NCBI RefSeq assembly: GCF_039535235.1
Contig: NZ_BAAAWU010000001.1
Span: forward strand, 5,766,001 to 5,830,000
DNA from: Streptomyces roseoviridis
GTDB lineage: Bacteria > Actinomycetota > Actinomycetes > Streptomycetales > Streptomycetaceae
Reading direction: 5' to 3'
DNA: 64,000 bases
Shown: piece by piece, positions 31,740 through 40,853 of the stretch
How positions within the stretch are numbered: the first letter of the stretch is position 1
Layout: each line of letters begins with the position of its first letter
The notes under the pieces: model-generated
The model's input: only the letters and a program-made list of their open reading frames with translations
What the model was told of the DNA's origin: nothing
Databases searched by the model: none
Position numbers and translations under genes: made by a program

Positions 31740-34697
31740 ATGAGACGCAGAGCGAGATCGGTCCTCGCCGCGGCTTCACTGCTGATCGCCGCTCTGGCGG
31801 CGGCACCCGTCGCCGGAGCACAGCCCGGCCCGGCCGACGAAGACCTCGAACACCTCTCCGTGTGGCGCGCGAAGGTCACCAAGGAGCAGGTGCCGCTCCT
31901 CCTCGACGCCGGCACCGACGCCCACGAGCTCACCGAGCAGGTGCCCGCCCGGGGCACCGCCACCCTGGAGCTCCACCTCACCGCCGAGCAGGCCGGAGCG
32001 CTGCGCCGGCAGGGCGTCGAGCTCACCGTCCACACGCTCTCCGGACCCGCCGAGAAGCGGGTCGCCCGCGCCGGGGACGGCGTCTTCCGCCCGTACGGCG
32101 GCGAGAACGGCCTCAAGCAGGAGATCCTGGACACCGCCCGCGCCCACCCGGGGCTCACCAAGGTCGTCTCCATCGGCAGGACCGTCAGGGGCCAGGACAT
32201 CCTCGCCCTCAAGCTCAGCAAGGACGCGAGGAGGACCAAGGACGGCAGCAGGCCCGCCACGCTCTACCTGTCGAACCAGCACGCCCGCGAGTGGATCACC
32301 CCCGAGATGACCCGGCGGCTGCTCCACCACTACCTCGACGGCTACGGCAGCGACCCGCGGATCACCAGGATCGTCGACACCACCGAGCTGTGGTTCGTGC
32401 TTTCCGCCAACCCCGACGGCTACGACTTCACTCACGCGGACCCCGCGAACCGCCAGTGGCGCAAGAACCTCCGCGACAACGACGGCGACGGCCGGGTCCG
32501 GCCCGGCGACGGCGTCGACCTCAACCGCAACTTCGCCTACAAGTGGGGCCACGACGACGAGGGCTCGTCCCCCGACCCGGCCGACGAGACCTACCGCGGG
32601 CCCGGACCCATGTCCGAGCCCGAGACCCGAGCCCTGGACGCCTTCCAGAAGCGCATCGGCTTCCAGTACGGCATCAACTACCACTCCGCCGCCCAGCTGA
32701 TCCTCTACGGGGTCGGCTGGCAGGTCGCCACCGACACCCCCGACGACGTGGCCCTGAAGTCCCTCGCCGGCACCCCGCAGAACCCCGCGGTCCCCGGCTA
32801 CCGGCCGCAGGTCTCCTCCGAGCTCTACACCACCAACGGCGAGGCGGACGGACACGCCGCCAACGTCAACGGCATGCAGATGTTCACCCCCGAGATGTCC
32901 ACCTGCGCCACCGCCTCCCGGGTCGACCCCAACGACGCCTGGGACCCGGCCGACTGCGCCTCCGTCTTCACCTTCCCCGACGACGAGAAGCTGATCCAGG
33001 CCGAGTTCGCGAAGAACGTCCCGTTCGCGCTCGCCGTCGCCGAGTCCTCCGCCCACCCGGACCGGCCGGTCTCCCCGGTCGGCGCCCCCGCCCCCGACTT
33101 CACCCCGGACACCTTCACCACCTCCTACGCGGCCCGGGGCGCCGCCCAGGAGGTCTCCGTCACCGCCCGTGCCTCGCTGCGCGGCAAGACCCTGAACTAC
33201 CGGATCAACGGCGGCCGCACCCACCGCGCGGGCCTGGAGCCCTGGAAGGGCGGCGAGACCTACGGCGGCGAGGACAACCTCTACTTCGACGAGTACCGCG
33301 CCGAGGTCGAGGGCGCGCGGCCCGGCGACAGGGTCGAGGTCTGGTACACCGCCCGCACCCGCGAGGGCCGGGCGACCGCGTCCGCCCCCTTCACGTACAC
33401 CGTGGCCGAGCGGCCCCGCGCCGACGTCCTGGTCCTCGCCGACGAGGGCGGCACCGCCGCCGCGCGTCACACCGGCACCTACGTGCGGGCGCTCGCCGCG
33501 AACGGCCGCCGGGCCGCCGTCTGGGACGTCGCCGCCCAGGGCGCCCCGCACCCCCTCGGCGTCCTCGGCCACTTCGGGGCCGTCGTCTGGTACACCGGCG
33601 CCGAGCAGCCGTCCGGGGCCACCCTGCTCGCCGTCCGGGACTACCTGAACGAGGGCGGCAAGCTGGTCAACGCGGGCGAGAAGTCCGGCGGGTCCGCCCG
33701 GCTCGGCCGTGCCCAGTCCGACGACTTCGCCCAGTACTACCTCGGCGCCTACCGACGGGCCGGCCTCCAGGCCCCGCCGTCCTTCGCCGGGACCGGTCGC
33801 CTCGGCGGCGCGGCCGGCGGCCTCGGCCCGGCCGCGGACAACCCGCTCGACCACGCGGGCACCTTCACCGTCACCTCCGAGACCCTCACCCCCGACCGCT
33901 TCCCGCACTTCGCGAGCAGCGCCGCCGCCGGCGGCTACCCGGGCGTCCGCACCCCCTTCGAGCCCTACGAGGGCAGCCGCTTCGCCGCCCTGCGCCACAC
34001 CGACGGCGCCTGGGCCCGGCTCGGCCGGACCGTGGACCTCACCGGCGTGGCCGCCGCCGCCAGGCCGACGCTGACCTTCCAGGTCAGCCATGACACCGAG
34101 CCCGGCTACGACCACCTGATCGTCGAGGCCCGCGCCGAGGGCCAGGACGACTGGACCACCCTGCCCGACGCGAACGGCGGCACCTCGGCCGAGCCGCCCG
34201 CCGACTGCGGCGAGGGCTACTACGTCCGGCAGCACCCCTTCCTCGCCCACTACCTCACCGTCGGCCAGGACGGCTGCGCCGCCACCGGCACCACCGGCGC
34301 GTGGCACTCCTTCACCGGCCCCTCCAACGGCTGGCGGCAGGCCAGCGTCGACCTCGGCGGCTACGCCGGACGGCGGGTCGAGCTGGCGATCTCGTACGTC
34401 TCCGATCCCGGCAGCGGCGGCACGGGCGCCTTCGTCGACGACCTCCGGCTCACGGCCGGGGCCGTGACCGAAGCCGAGGGGTTCGAGAACGGCACGGGCG
34501 CCTGGACCGCCTCTGGACCGCCGGCCGGCAGTCCCGCGAACAGCACCCGCTGGACCGTCTCCGAGGCCCTCTTCCACTCCCACGCGGCGGTCACCACCCG
34601 TGACACCGTCCTCCTCGGATTCGGACTCGAGCACGTCCCGAATGCGACGGAACGGGCGGCTCTGCTCGGAAAGGCCCTGAGTTCGCTCCGACGCTGA
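31740..34697 (+). CDS. Large secreted M14 zinc carboxypeptidase
   Basis: 985-aa exported metallopeptidase. Signal peptide 1-27 (…PVAGAQ). Residues about 35-110 look like a propeptide. The M14 catalytic domain (about 120-445) has the zinc set HAREW (H181, E184) and GINYHS (H315), the substrate-binding DGVDLNRNFAYKWG (Asn-Arg), and FTPEMSTC supplying the catalytic Glu. Residues 480-600 are Ig-like/fibronectin-like; about 600-780 resembles a GATase-like ThuA-type segment (VLVLADEGG…VWYTGAEQPS…YLNEGGKLVNAGEKSG). The C-terminal 200 residues carry a MAM/immune-inhibitor-A-like part (WHSFTGPSNGWRQASVDLGGYAG, GGTGAFVDDLRL). ATG 31740 after AAGGGGGG. Monocistronic, likely nutritional proteolysis. Confidence 0.9.
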   Translation: MRRRARSVLAAASLLIAALAAAPVAGAQPGPADEDLEHLSVWRAKVTKEQVPLLLDAGTDAHELTEQVPARGTATLELHLTAEQAGALRRQGVELTVHTLSGPAEKRVARAGDGVFRPYGGENGLKQEILDTARAHPGLTKVVSIGRTVRGQDILALKLSKDARRTKDGSRPATLYLSNQHAREWITPEMTRRLLHHYLDGYGSDPRITRIVDTTELWFVLSANPDGYDFTHADPANRQWRKNLRDNDGDGRVRPGDGVDLNRNFAYKWGHDDEGSSPDPADETYRGPGPMSEPETRALDAFQKRIGFQYGINYHSAAQLILYGVGWQVATDTPDDVALKSLAGTPQNPAVPGYRPQVSSELYTTNGEADGHAANVNGMQMFTPEMSTCATASRVDPNDAWDPADCASVFTFPDDEKLIQAEFAKNVPFALAVAESSAHPDRPVSPVGAPAPDFTPDTFTTSYAARGAAQEVSVTARASLRGKTLNYRINGGRTHRAGLEPWKGGETYGGEDNLYFDEYRAEVEGARPGDRVEVWYTARTREGRATASAPFTYTVAERPRADVLVLADEGGTAAARHTGTYVRALAANGRRAAVWDVAAQGAPHPLGVLGHFGAVVWYTGAEQPSGATLLAVRDYLNEGGKLVNAGEKSGGSARLGRAQSDDFAQYYLGAYRRAGLQAPPSFAGTGRLGGAAGGLGPAADNPLDHAGTFTVTSETLTPDRFPHFASSAAAGGYPGVRTPFEPYEGSRFAALRHTDGAWARLGRTVDLTGVAAAARPTLTFQVSHDTEPGYDHLIVEARAEGQDDWTTLPDANGGTSAEPPADCGEGYYVRQHPFLAHYLTVGQDGCAATGTTGAWHSFTGPSNGWRQASVDLGGYAGRRVELAISYVSDPGSGGTGAFVDDLRLTAGAVTEAEGFENGTGAWTASGPPAGSPANSTRWTVSEALFHSHAAVTTRDTVLLGFGLEHVPNATERAALLGKALSSLRR

Positions 34698-34860
34698 ATC
34701 GACCGCTCAGGAGAGCGCCGATTTCGCTCACTCTCCGTAATCGAAATCAGGGTCCCCACGCGTCCCTTACCCGTTGGTAGACAAGGGTTGTCGGCCTTTT
34801 TCCCGTGCTTTCCGGGCGTGTACGGGGGTACTCGATGTCACGCCGAGCCATCTGGAGAGG

Positions 34861-34923
34861 TAGGGTCGTAAGCGGTCGGGGACATCCCAAATAGAGAAGC
34901 TCGCCGGGCGTCGAAACCCGGCG
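34861..34923 (+). promoter_or_regulatory. gap promoter -10 and leader hairpin
   Basis: TAGGGT at 34861-34866 is a good -10; the mRNA would have a leader of about 73 bases. In that leader CGCCGGG (34902) pairs with CCCGGCG (34917), loop 8 bases, ending 9 bases before the GAGGAG ribosome site of gap. The upstream 34700-34860 is AT-richer than average with no gene. Confidence 0.6.
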
Positions 34924-34945
34924 TACCTAACGAGGAGATCGGTTC

Positions 34946-35953
<1,008 letters not shown>

Positions 35954-35980
35954 GCTTCAGGGCGGGCTTTCGATGTGAAG

Positions 35981-36020
35981 CAGGGCTCGGGCAGTGCGAT
36001 GACGCACTGCGCGAGCCCTG
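35981..36020 (+). terminator. Long hairpin between gap and pgk
   Basis: CAGGGCTCG-G-GCAGTGCG, loop ATGA, CGCACTGC-G-CGAGCCCTG: 17 bp with one G-G mismatch. No T tract follows and pgk starts 41 bases later, so this may be a partial terminator, an mRNA-stability hairpin, or a processing site. Confidence 0.7.
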
Positions 36021-36061
36021 TGTCGTGTGCTCCATCGCGTGTACCAAGGAGTCAGGAACAG

Positions 36062-37273
36062 ATGAAGACGATCGACGAGCTGCTCGCCGAGGGCGTATCC
36101 GGCAAGCGGGTGTTCGTCCGCGCCGACCTCAACGTGCCCCTCGACGGCACCACCATCACCGACGACGGCCGGATCCGCGCCGTCGTCCCCACCGTCAAGG
36201 CGCTCGCCGACGCCGGCGCCCGCGTCGTGGTCGCCTCGCACCTGGGCCGCCCCAAGGGCGCCCCGGACCCGGCGTTCTCGCTCGCCCCCGCGGCCCGGCG
36301 CCTGGGCGAACTGCTCGGTGCCGACGTGGCCTTCGCGACCGACACCGTCGGCGAGTCGGCCACGTCGACCGTCGCCGGCCTCGCCGACGGCCAGGTGGCC
36401 GTCATCGAGAACCTCCGCTTCAACGCCGGGGAGACCGCCAAGGACGACGCCGAGCGCGGCGCCTTCGCGGACCGCCTCGCCGCCCTCGCCGACCTCTACG
36501 TCGGCGACGGCTTCGGCGCCGTCCACCGCAAGCACGCCTCGGTCTTCGACCTCCCGGCCCGCCTCCCGCACGCCGCCGGCCACCTCATCGCCACCGAGGT
36601 CGGCGTCCTGAAGAAGCTCACCGAGGACGTCAAGCGGCCCTACGTCGTCGTCCTCGGCGGCGCCAAGGTCTCCGACAAGCTCGGCGTGATCGACCACCTC
36701 CTGGAGAAGGCCGACCGCATCCTCGTCGGCGGCGGCATGGCCTACACCTTCCTCAAGGCCCAGGGGTACGAGGTCGGCATCTCGCTGCTCCAGGAGGACC
36801 AGATCCCGGCCTGCCAGGAGTACCTGAAGCGTGCCAAGGAGCGCGGCGTGGAGTTCGTGCTCCCCGTCGACGTGCTCGTCTCGGCCGAGTTCCCGGACCT
36901 GAAGACGAAGGCCCCGGCCAACCCCACCACGGTCGCCGCGGACGCCATCCCGGCCACCGAGGAGGGCCTGGACATCGGCCCCGAGACGCGCAAGCTGTAC
37001 GCATCGAAGCTCGCCGACGCGGCCACCGTCTTCTGGAACGGCCCCATGGGCGTCTTCGAGCACCCCGACTACGCCGAGGGCACCAAGGCCGTCGCCCAGG
37101 CGCTCGTCGACTCCCCGGCCTTCACCGTGGTCGGCGGCGGCGACTCCGCCGCGGCCGTCCGCCAGCTGGGCTTCGACGAGAACGCATTCGGCCACATCTC
37201 GACCGGCGGCGGCGCGTCCCTCGAATACCTCGAGGGCAAGACGCTTCCCGGCCTCGCCGCACTGGAGGACTGA
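36062..37273 (+). CDS. pgk: Phosphoglycerate kinase
   Basis: 403 aa; makes ATP from 1,3-bisphosphoglycerate. Typical pieces are KRVFVRADLNVPLDG (substrate-binding N-domain), SHLGRPKG, ENLRFNAGE, GDGFGAVHRKHAS, VVLGGAKVSDKLGVI and the C-terminal nucleotide signature GGGDSAAAVRQLGF. ATG 36062 follows AAGGAGTCAGG; in-frame upstream ATG codons have no ribosome site and lie on the hairpin. Seven bases separate it from tpiA. Confidence 0.98.
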   Translation: MKTIDELLAEGVSGKRVFVRADLNVPLDGTTITDDGRIRAVVPTVKALADAGARVVVASHLGRPKGAPDPAFSLAPAARRLGELLGADVAFATDTVGESATSTVAGLADGQVAVIENLRFNAGETAKDDAERGAFADRLAALADLYVGDGFGAVHRKHASVFDLPARLPHAAGHLIATEVGVLKKLTEDVKRPYVVVLGGAKVSDKLGVIDHLLEKADRILVGGGMAYTFLKAQGYEVGISLLQEDQIPACQEYLKRAKERGVEFVLPVDVLVSAEFPDLKTKAPANPTTVAADAIPATEEGLDIGPETRKLYASKLADAATVFWNGPMGVFEHPDYAEGTKAVAQALVDSPAFTVVGGGDSAAAVRQLGFDENAFGHISTGGGASLEYLEGKTLPGLAALED

Positions 37274-37280
37274 CCCCTTT

Positions 37281-38057
37281 ATGAGCACCCGTACCCCGCT
37301 GATGGCGGGCAACTGGAAGATGAACCTCAACCACCTCGAGGCCATCGCCCACGTCCAGAAGCTCGCCTTCGCGCTGACCGACAAGGACTACGACGCCGTC
37401 GAGGTCGCCGTCCTCGTCCCCTTCACCGACCTGCGCTCCGTGCAGACCCTGGTCGACGGCGACAAGCTGAAGATCAAGTACGGCGCCCAGGACCTCTCGG
37501 CGCACGACTCCGGCGCCTACACCGGTGAGATCTCCGGCGCGATGCTGTCCAAGCTGAAGTGCTCCTACGTGGCCGTCGGCCACTCCGAGCGCCGCCAGTA
37601 CCACGCCGAGACCGACGAGGTCTGCAACGCCAAGGTGAAGGCCGCCTTCCAGCACGGCCTGACCCCCATCCTGTGCGTCGGCGAGGAGCTGGAGGTCCGC
37701 GAGGCCGGCAACGCCGTCGCGCACACCCTCACCCAGGTCGAGGGCGGCCTGAAGGACGTCCCCGCCGAGCAGGCCGAGACGATCGTGATCGCCTACGAGC
37801 CGGTCTGGGCGATCGGCACCGGCAAGGTCTGCGGCGCCGAGGACGCCCAGGAGGTCTGCGCGGCCATCCGCGGCAAGCTCGCCGAGCTGTACTCCCAGGA
37901 GCTGGCCGACAAGGTCCGCATCCAGTACGGCGGCTCCGTCAAGGGCGGCAACGTCGCCGAGATCATGGCGCAGGCCGACATCGACGGCGCGCTGGTGGGC
38001 GGCGCCTCGCTGGACGCCGACGAGTTCGTCAAGATCATCCGCTTCCGCGACCAGTGA
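37281..38057 (+). CDS. tpiA: Triosephosphate isomerase
   Basis: 258-aa TIM-barrel enzyme interconverting dihydroxyacetone phosphate and glyceraldehyde-3-phosphate. MAGNWKMNLNHLE holds Lys13; VGHSERRQY holds the catalytic His; AYEPVWAIGTGKVC holds the catalytic Glu and flexible loop 6; IQYGGSVKGGN and GALVGGASLDADEF bind phosphate. Starts 7 bases after pgk with no other promoter, so it is co-transcribed. A hairpin at 38110 separates it from secG. Confidence 0.98.
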   Translation: MSTRTPLMAGNWKMNLNHLEAIAHVQKLAFALTDKDYDAVEVAVLVPFTDLRSVQTLVDGDKLKIKYGAQDLSAHDSGAYTGEISGAMLSKLKCSYVAVGHSERRQYHAETDEVCNAKVKAAFQHGLTPILCVGEELEVREAGNAVAHTLTQVEGGLKDVPAEQAETIVIAYEPVWAIGTGKVCGAEDAQEVCAAIRGKLAELYSQELADKVRIQYGGSVKGGNVAEIMAQADIDGALVGGASLDADEFVKIIRFRDQ

Positions 38058-38109
38058 TGATCGAGCGCTGACGTTGTAGAGCGTCGGCGACGATCCGTCG
38101 TACCCTTGC

Positions 38110-38140
38110 GGGGGTCGGGCAGGTACCCTGTCCGACCCCC
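38110..38140 (+). terminator. Hairpin after tpiA
   Basis: GGGGGTCGGGCAGG (38110) pairs with CCTGTCCGACCCCC (38127-38140), one G-T pair and a 3-base loop. It ends the glycolytic mRNA or attenuates read-through into secG. Confidence 0.8.
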
Positions 38141-38172
38141 GTCCGTATAAGTCCGAGGAAGTTGGTCCAGCC

Positions 38173-38409
38173 GTGGTTATGGGGTTCTCGATCGCCCTGA
38201 TCGTCTTCAGTGCGCTGCTGATGCTGCTCGTGCTGATGCACAAGGGGAAGGGCGGCGGCCTCTCCGACATGTTCGGTGGCGGCATGCAGTCGTCCGTCGG
38301 CGGCTCCTCGGTCGCCGAGCGCAACCTGGACCGCATCACCGTCGTGGTCGGTCTGCTGTGGTTCGCGTGCATTGTCGTACTTGGTCTTCTGGTGAAGTTG
38401 GACGGGTAA
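38173..38409 (+). CDS. secG: Preprotein translocase subunit SecG
   Basis: 78-aa small membrane subunit of the SecYEG channel. Two transmembrane helices (about 3-21 and 57-75) flank a Gly/Ser-rich loop LMHKGKGGGLSDMFGGGMQSSVGGSSVAERNLDR, where KGKGGGLSDMFGGG is the SecG signature. GTG 38173 is used, AGGAAG about 13 bases upstream; ATG 38179 is an alternative two codons inside. Position behind tpiA is conserved in actinomycetes. Confidence 0.95.
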   Translation: MVMGFSIALIVFSALLMLLVLMHKGKGGGLSDMFGGGMQSSVGGSSVAERNLDRITVVVGLLWFACIVVLGLLVKLDG

Positions 38410-38486
38410 CTCCAATCACTGGACGCGCGTTGGGCCTTACGTAGACTGGGGCATCTTCGAGCACCATCACGCAGGGAGTTACGACC

Positions 38487-38822
38487 GTGGCAAGTGGCAA
38501 CGCGATCCGGGGAAGCCGGGTCGGAGCGGGGCCGATGGGCGAGGCCGAGCGAGGCGAGTCGGCACCGCGTCTCCGCATCTCCTTCTGGTGCTCGAACGGG
38601 CACGAGACCCAGCCGAGCTTCGCCAGTGACGCACAGGTCCCCGACACCTGGGACTGCCCGCGCTGTGGCTTCCCGGCCGGCCAGGACCGGGACAACCCGC
38701 CGGACCCGCCCCGCACCGAGCCGTACAAGACGCACCTCGCGTACGTCCGGGAGCGGCGCAGCGACGCGGACGGCGAGGCGATCCTCGCCGAGGCGCTCGC
38801 CAAGCTCCGGGGCGAGATCTGA
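38487..38822 (+). CDS. RbpA-family RNA polymerase-binding protein
   Basis: 111-aa protein of the RbpA family, which binds RNA polymerase and the primary sigma factor to stabilise open complexes. GNAIRGSRVGAGPMGE is the N-terminal tail seen in RbpA; CSNGH and CPRCG (about 35-60) form a zinc ribbon; PPRTEPYKTHLAYVRERRSDADGEAILAEALAKLR is the sigma-interacting domain. The well-studied Streptomyces rbpA lies elsewhere in the genome as I recall, so this secG-linked copy is likely a paralog; hence no symbol. GTG 38487. A -10-like TAGACT lies about 45 bases upstream. Confidence 0.88.
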   Translation: MASGNAIRGSRVGAGPMGEAERGESAPRLRISFWCSNGHETQPSFASDAQVPDTWDCPRCGFPAGQDRDNPPDPPRTEPYKTHLAYVRERRSDADGEAILAEALAKLRGEI

Positions 38823-38831
38823 CGTGACGTG

Positions 38832-38872
38832 AAGGGCCCCGCCCGCGAACGGACATCGCGGGCGGGGCCCTT
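38832..38872. terminator. Bidirectional terminator between rbpA-like and rpiR-like genes
   Basis: AAGGGCCCCGCCCGCG (38832-38847) pairs perfectly with 38857-38872; the right arm ends in TTT. It separates convergent genes whose stops are 60 bases apart. Confidence 0.92.
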
Positions 38873-38879
38873 TCGCCTC

Positions 38880-39734
38880 CTACCGCCGGTGGTCGGCCGC
38901 GATGTGCGCGGTGAGCGCCAGAGCCGCCGTGGCCCGCGGATAGGTCAGCTGCGCCACGCGCGCGTAGAGGCAGTCGAGGATCAGCAGCACCGAATGCCGG
39001 GTGCCGAGACCGCCGTGCCGGAAGCCGGTCGGGGCGGCGGTCGACGTCAGGTGCGTACCGGCCGCGCGGGCCACGGGCGAGCGCGGGTCGGCCGTCACGG
39101 CGACGGTCGCCGCGCCCCGCTCGGCGGCCAGGCGCAGCGGCGCCAGAACCTCGCGGGTCGCCCCCGAGTGGGACAGCGCCACGACCGTGTCCGCCGGCGT
39201 CAGCAGGGCCGCCGAGGTCTTCGCCGCGTGCACCTCGGTCCAGGCGCGGGCCTCGCAGCCGATGCCGAAGAGCCGGGCCTGCGTCTCCAGGGCCAGGACG
39301 CCGGACGCGCCGACCCCGTAGACGTCGATCCTGCGGGCCCCGGCGAGTGCGCGCGCGGCGCGCTCCAGGGCGTCGAGGTCGAGCTGCTCGGTCGTCGCGC
39401 GCAGGGCCTGGAGGTCCGCGCGGGCGACGGCGGCGACGACCGTGCCGAGGGGGTCGTCGGGTCCGATCTCCGGCCCCAGCGGGCCCGGTTGCCCTCCCTC
39501 GGCGCTCTCCTGGCCCTGCTCGCGGGCGAGTTCCAGCAGCAGCCGCTGGTACGAGTCGAGCCCCAGGGCCCGGCAGAACCGGGTCACCGTCGCCTGCGAG
39601 GTGCCGGTCCTGCGGCCCAGCTCCGCCGCCGAGACGCCGGCGACCCGGGCCGGATCCGCCAGCACCCAGTCGGCCACCTTGCGCAAGGAGCCGGACATGC
39701 GCGGGAGTTCGGAGCGGATCAGGGCGGTGATCAT
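38880..39734 (-). CDS. MurR/RpiR-family sugar-phosphate regulator
   Basis: 284-aa repressor-type regulator. Residues 1-77 are the RpiR helix-turn-helix (LIRSELPRMSGSLRKVADWVLADPARVAGVSAAELGRRTGTSQATVTRFCRALGLDSYQRL). From about 120 comes a SIS domain that senses a sugar phosphate (RRIDVYGVGASGVLALETQARLFGIG, DTVVALSHSGATREVLAPLRLAAERGA with the SHSG phosphate loop). ATG 39734 is chosen (AGAAGG upstream); an in-frame ATG at 39791 would place the operator within the coding sequence. It diverges from the amino-sugar kinase and SIS genes, whose promoters share its likely operator. Autoregulation is likely. Confidence 0.9.
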   Translation of the reverse strand: MITALIRSELPRMSGSLRKVADWVLADPARVAGVSAAELGRRTGTSQATVTRFCRALGLDSYQRLLLELAREQGQESAEGGQPGPLGPEIGPDDPLGTVVAAVARADLQALRATTEQLDLDALERAARALAGARRIDVYGVGASGVLALETQARLFGIGCEARAWTEVHAAKTSAALLTPADTVVALSHSGATREVLAPLRLAAERGAATVAVTADPRSPVARAAGTHLTSTAAPTGFRHGGLGTRHSVLLILDCLYARVAQLTYPRATAALALTAHIAADHRR

Positions 39735-39770
39735 ACGAGCCTTCTGGTCGGAGCGCGGGTCTTGTGGCCG

Positions 39771-39786
39771 GGTGAATCTATCAACC
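39771..39786. promoter_or_regulatory. Likely RpiR operator between regulator and kinase
   Basis: GGTGAATCTATCAACC, an imperfect palindrome. Its right part TGAATCTATCAACC recurs, with one change, as TGAATCGATCAACC before the SIS gene (40829). Placed 14 bases before the kinase ATG and 37 bases before the regulator ATG. Confidence 0.65.
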
Positions 39787-39799
39787 ACCATGCGGACCG

Positions 39800-40726
39800 A
39801 TGGACGAATCCGGGATTCAGCGCCGCGCCCCGCACGTCGTGGGCATCGACGCCGGCGGTACGCGCACCAGGGCCCGGCTCGCCGACGCGGCGACCGGCCG
39901 CACCGTGGGGGAGGGGGCCGGCGGCCCGGGCAACGCGCTCAGCGTGCCGGAGGCGGCGCTGGTACGGCACCTGGCCGAGGCCCTCCGCGGAGCGGGGGCA
40001 CACCGCGTGCCGGTCCGGGCGGTGGTGGCGGGCTTCGCGGGCGGCGGCCCCGGGGGCGGCTGCGAGAGGGCACTCGCGGCCCTGACCGGCGCCTTCACCG
40101 CGATCGGCGCCGAGCCGCCGGGGCGGATCGAGGTCCGGGGAGACGCGGAGGTCGCCTTCGCGGCCGGTCCCGGGGCCCCCGCCGACGGCCTCGTCCTCAT
40201 CGCCGGGACCGGAGCGACGGGGGCACGGGTGCGGGGGCGGCGCGTGGTGGCCGCGGCGGACGGCGACGGCTGGCTCCTGGGCGACGCCGGCAGCGGCTTC
40301 TGGCTGGGGCGGGAGGCGCTGCGGGCGGTGCTGCGGGCACTCGACGGGCGCGGGCCCGCCACAGCCCTCGCGGAGCCGGTCGGCGAGCTGTGCGGCGGCC
40401 TCGGCAAGGAACGTCTCGTCGGGTACGCGTACCGGGCGCACCCCGTGCGGCTCGCGGAGCTGAGCCCGCTGGTCGTGGCGGCCGCGGAGGCGGGGGACGG
40501 GGTCGCGGCGGGGCTGCTGGACCGTGCGGCGGACGAACTGACCGGGACCGTGCGGGCGTTGCGGCCGGTCGCGGGGGAGCCGCTGGTGGTGACGGGTGGG
40601 CTGCTCGGGCCCCGAGGGCCCCTGCTGGGGCGGCTGGCCGAGCGGGTCGCGGAGCTGGGGTTGCGGCCGAGTCCGGTGCGGGACGGGGCGGGAGGCGCGG
40701 TGGCCCTGGCGCGGACGCCCGGCTGA
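39800..40726 (+). CDS. BadF/BcrA-type N-acetylglucosamine kinase-like protein
   Basis: 308-aa ASKHA-fold sugar kinase. VVGIDAGGTRTRARLAD (phosphate 1), VLIAGTGATGARV (phosphate 2, GTG), GDGWLLGDAGSGFWLGREALRAVL (the GlcNAc-kinase signature GDEGSxxxxG) and VVTGGLLGPRGPLL (adenosine). So it probably phosphorylates N-acetylglucosamine or a related amino sugar. ATG 39800 has no ribosome site; a leaderless message is possible. The operator shared with the adjacent RpiR regulator and the SIS gene downstream suggests an amino-sugar or cell-wall recycling unit. Confidence 0.88.
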   Translation: MDESGIQRRAPHVVGIDAGGTRTRARLADAATGRTVGEGAGGPGNALSVPEAALVRHLAEALRGAGAHRVPVRAVVAGFAGGGPGGGCERALAALTGAFTAIGAEPPGRIEVRGDAEVAFAAGPGAPADGLVLIAGTGATGARVRGRRVVAAADGDGWLLGDAGSGFWLGREALRAVLRALDGRGPATALAEPVGELCGGLGKERLVGYAYRAHPVRLAELSPLVVAAAEAGDGVAAGLLDRAADELTGTVRALRPVAGEPLVVTGGLLGPRGPLLGRLAERVAELGLRPSPVRDGAGGAVALARTPG

Positions 40727-40797
40727 CGTACGTCGCGGTGGGCCCGGGGAGCCGGACCGGGGGCGGACCGCCCCGTTGACTCCGCGTCGGATGGACT

Positions 40798-40842
40798 GGT
40801 TGATTGAGCCCGGGAATGCGCACAGAGCTGAATCGATCAACC
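40798..40842. promoter_or_regulatory. Inverted operator pair before the SIS gene
   Basis: GGTTGATTGA (40798) and TCGATCAACC (40833-40842) are inverted copies around 25 bases; the right one is part of TGAATCGATCAACC, shared with 39773-39786. The right half ends one base before the AGGAGG ribosome site, so binding would block the transcript start region. Confidence 0.65.
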
Positions 40843-40853
40843 AGGAGGTCGTG

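Noticed and set aside
39735..39791. Longer start of the RpiR regulator at ATG 39791
   Set aside because: It lacks a ribosome site and would put the shared operator within its coding sequence; the HTH homology begins after ATG 39734.
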